The notes under the pieces: generated by a model
Database searches by the model: none
Seen by the model: only the letters and a program-made list of their open reading frames with translations
Told to the model about the DNA's origin: nothing
Made by a program: the position numbers and the translations under genes
Part shown: piece after piece, positions 63,329 to 64,000 of the stretch
Position numbering within the stretch: the first letter of the stretch is position 1
Layout of the letters: every line of letters starts with the position of its first letter
Assembly (NCBI RefSeq): GCF_902499135.1
Contig: NZ_CABVPR010000003.1
Location: forward strand, 1 to 64,000
DNA length: 64,000 nucleotides
Origin: Burkholderia dolosa
GTDB lineage: Bacteria > Pseudomonadota > Gammaproteobacteria > Burkholderiales > Burkholderiaceae
Direction of reading: 5' to 3'

Positions 63329-64000
63329 TTGAGAAAAAATATTCCCATCCACCATTCGATCAGACGCCGGTTGCCGCACGCCGCATTCGCTGCCGCGGTC
63401 GTGGCACTGGCGGGTTGCACGATGACGCCGTGGACCGACAGCTGGCAGCCGGCGCAGCGGTCGGCACCGACGTCGGCGGCCACGCCGGGCGTGCTTCCCG
63501 GCTACTACCGCGTGAATCCGGGCGATACGCTTGCCGGTATCGCGAGCGCGTACGGGCAGCGCGTGCAGGATGTCGCGAGCTGGAACCGCATGGCGCCGAC
63601 CGATGCCGTGACGCCTGGCCAAGTGCTGCGCGTCGCACCGCCGCCTGCCGCGACGTCGCTCGCGCAACCAGCGCCGGCTGCGCCTCAGCCCGGCGCGCTC
63701 GCGTGGCCGGCCACCGGCGTCGTCACGACGCCGTTTGCGGCCGGCAAGACGCGCGGCATCGTGATCGCGGCGTCGGGCCCCGACCATTCGGTGCGCGCGG
63801 CCGCGAACGGGCGTGTGGTGTATGCCGGATCCGGCGTGAAGGCGTACGGACCGCTCGTGATCCTGAAGCACGACAACGGGCTGATCACCGCGTACGGACA
63901 CAACGGCAAGCTGCTCGTCAACGAAGGCGATGCGGTGCGCGCAGGGCAGCCGGTCGCCGAAATGGGCACCGACGCGAGCGGCCGCGCGACGTTCGAGTTC
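63329..64000 (+). CDS. NlpD/EnvC-like lipoprotein with LysM and degenerate M23 domain (partial, cut by window end)
   Basis: The frame runs open from TTG 63329 (LRKNIPIHHSIRRRLPHAAF) to the window end, 224 codons. TTG is the likely start because GGGAGG lies four bases upstream and no ATG fits. A lipoprotein signal ends at AVVALAGC (Cys ~31). A LysM domain follows at about residues 58-100 (YYRVNPGDTLAGIASAYGQRVQDVASWNRM...VTPGQVLRV). An M23/LytM domain (ALAWPATGVVTTPFAAG to the end) then has the family strands but lacks the zinc-binding His-x3-Asp near GIVIAASGPDHSVRAAANGRVVYAG. Such proteins activate cell-wall amidases rather than cut peptidoglycan themselves. The end of the gene is outside the window. 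Confidence 0.85.
   Translation, partial: MRKNIPIHHSIRRRLPHAAFAAAVVALAGCTMTPWTDSWQPAQRSAPTSAATPGVLPGYYRVNPGDTLAGIASAYGQRVQDVASWNRMAPTDAVTPGQVLRVAPPPAATSLAQPAPAAPQPGALAWPATGVVTTPFAAGKTRGIVIAASGPDHSVRAAANGRVVYAGSGVKAYGPLVILKHDNGLITAYGHNGKLLVNEGDAVRAGQPVAEMGTDASGRATFEF

Overview
The window is high-GC DNA typical of Burkholderia, most likely a Burkholderia cepacia complex species. Supporting signs are the codon use, the order rpsU-yqeY-dnaG-rpoD followed by tRNA-Ile(CAU), a BPSS1780-type membrane protein, DUF4148 and DUF3563 proteins, and the pairing DUF2782-thrB. The macromolecular synthesis operon and many housekeeping genes suggest the primary chromosome.

Layout. 1-12.6 kb: the end of a CYTH/CHAD protein; modE facing the molybdate transporter genes modABC; a PAP2 phosphatase; a PHB-depolymerase-like esterase; a small DUF3563 gene under a striking palindrome; the peroxide-response pair ohr/ohrR; BPSS1780-type protein, homoserine kinase and DUF2782; AMP nucleosidase; a small secreted Trp/Tyr/His/Arg-rich protein. 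12.9-21.5 kb: LOG-family phosphoribohydrolase and polA, whose start codons almost touch; type II NADH dehydrogenase; a Tat-exported dienelactone hydrolase; mercaptopyruvate sulfurtransferase; a Rieske dioxygenase. 21.8-34 kb: xseB-ispA-dxs (isoprenoid precursors), folE2, tsaD, a HI0933-type flavoprotein, rpsU, yqeY, dnaG, rpoD and tRNA-Ile(CAU).

34-48.5 kb is the accessory part. Directly after the tRNA lies about 1.3 kb of foreign-looking DNA with a GNAT acetyltransferase. It ends at a degraded copy of the tRNA 3' end, as a decayed integrated element would. Then comes a surface-protein cluster: two tandemly duplicated genes for proteins with (Pro-Thr)n stalks, divergent from an inverse autotransporter (intimin/invasin type). 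The autotransporter is followed by a 545-aa beta-rich protein and a glycosyltransferase. Three convergent genes follow: two large beta-rich proteins with no visible signal peptide, and an orphan fimbrial-type adhesin. Both Pro-Thr proteins and one of the others share a GDQ[ST]KP motif. I regard this cluster as the best candidate for an undescribed system: a surface adhesion or matrix module that may be glycosylated.

48.9-64 kb: a three-gene EmrAB/NodT drug efflux operon with a divergent TetR/CerR regulator, a large MscS-type channel, an LLM-type flavin oxidoreductase, and a 1.1-kb gene-free gap that ends in two hairpins with a T-tract (candidate small RNA). Then come sirtuin and DUF938 genes, 6-phosphogluconate dehydrogenase, a DUF4148 protein, and the start of an NlpD-like LysM/M23 lipoprotein cut by the window end. 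All calls are made by reading the sequence; no database search was run.
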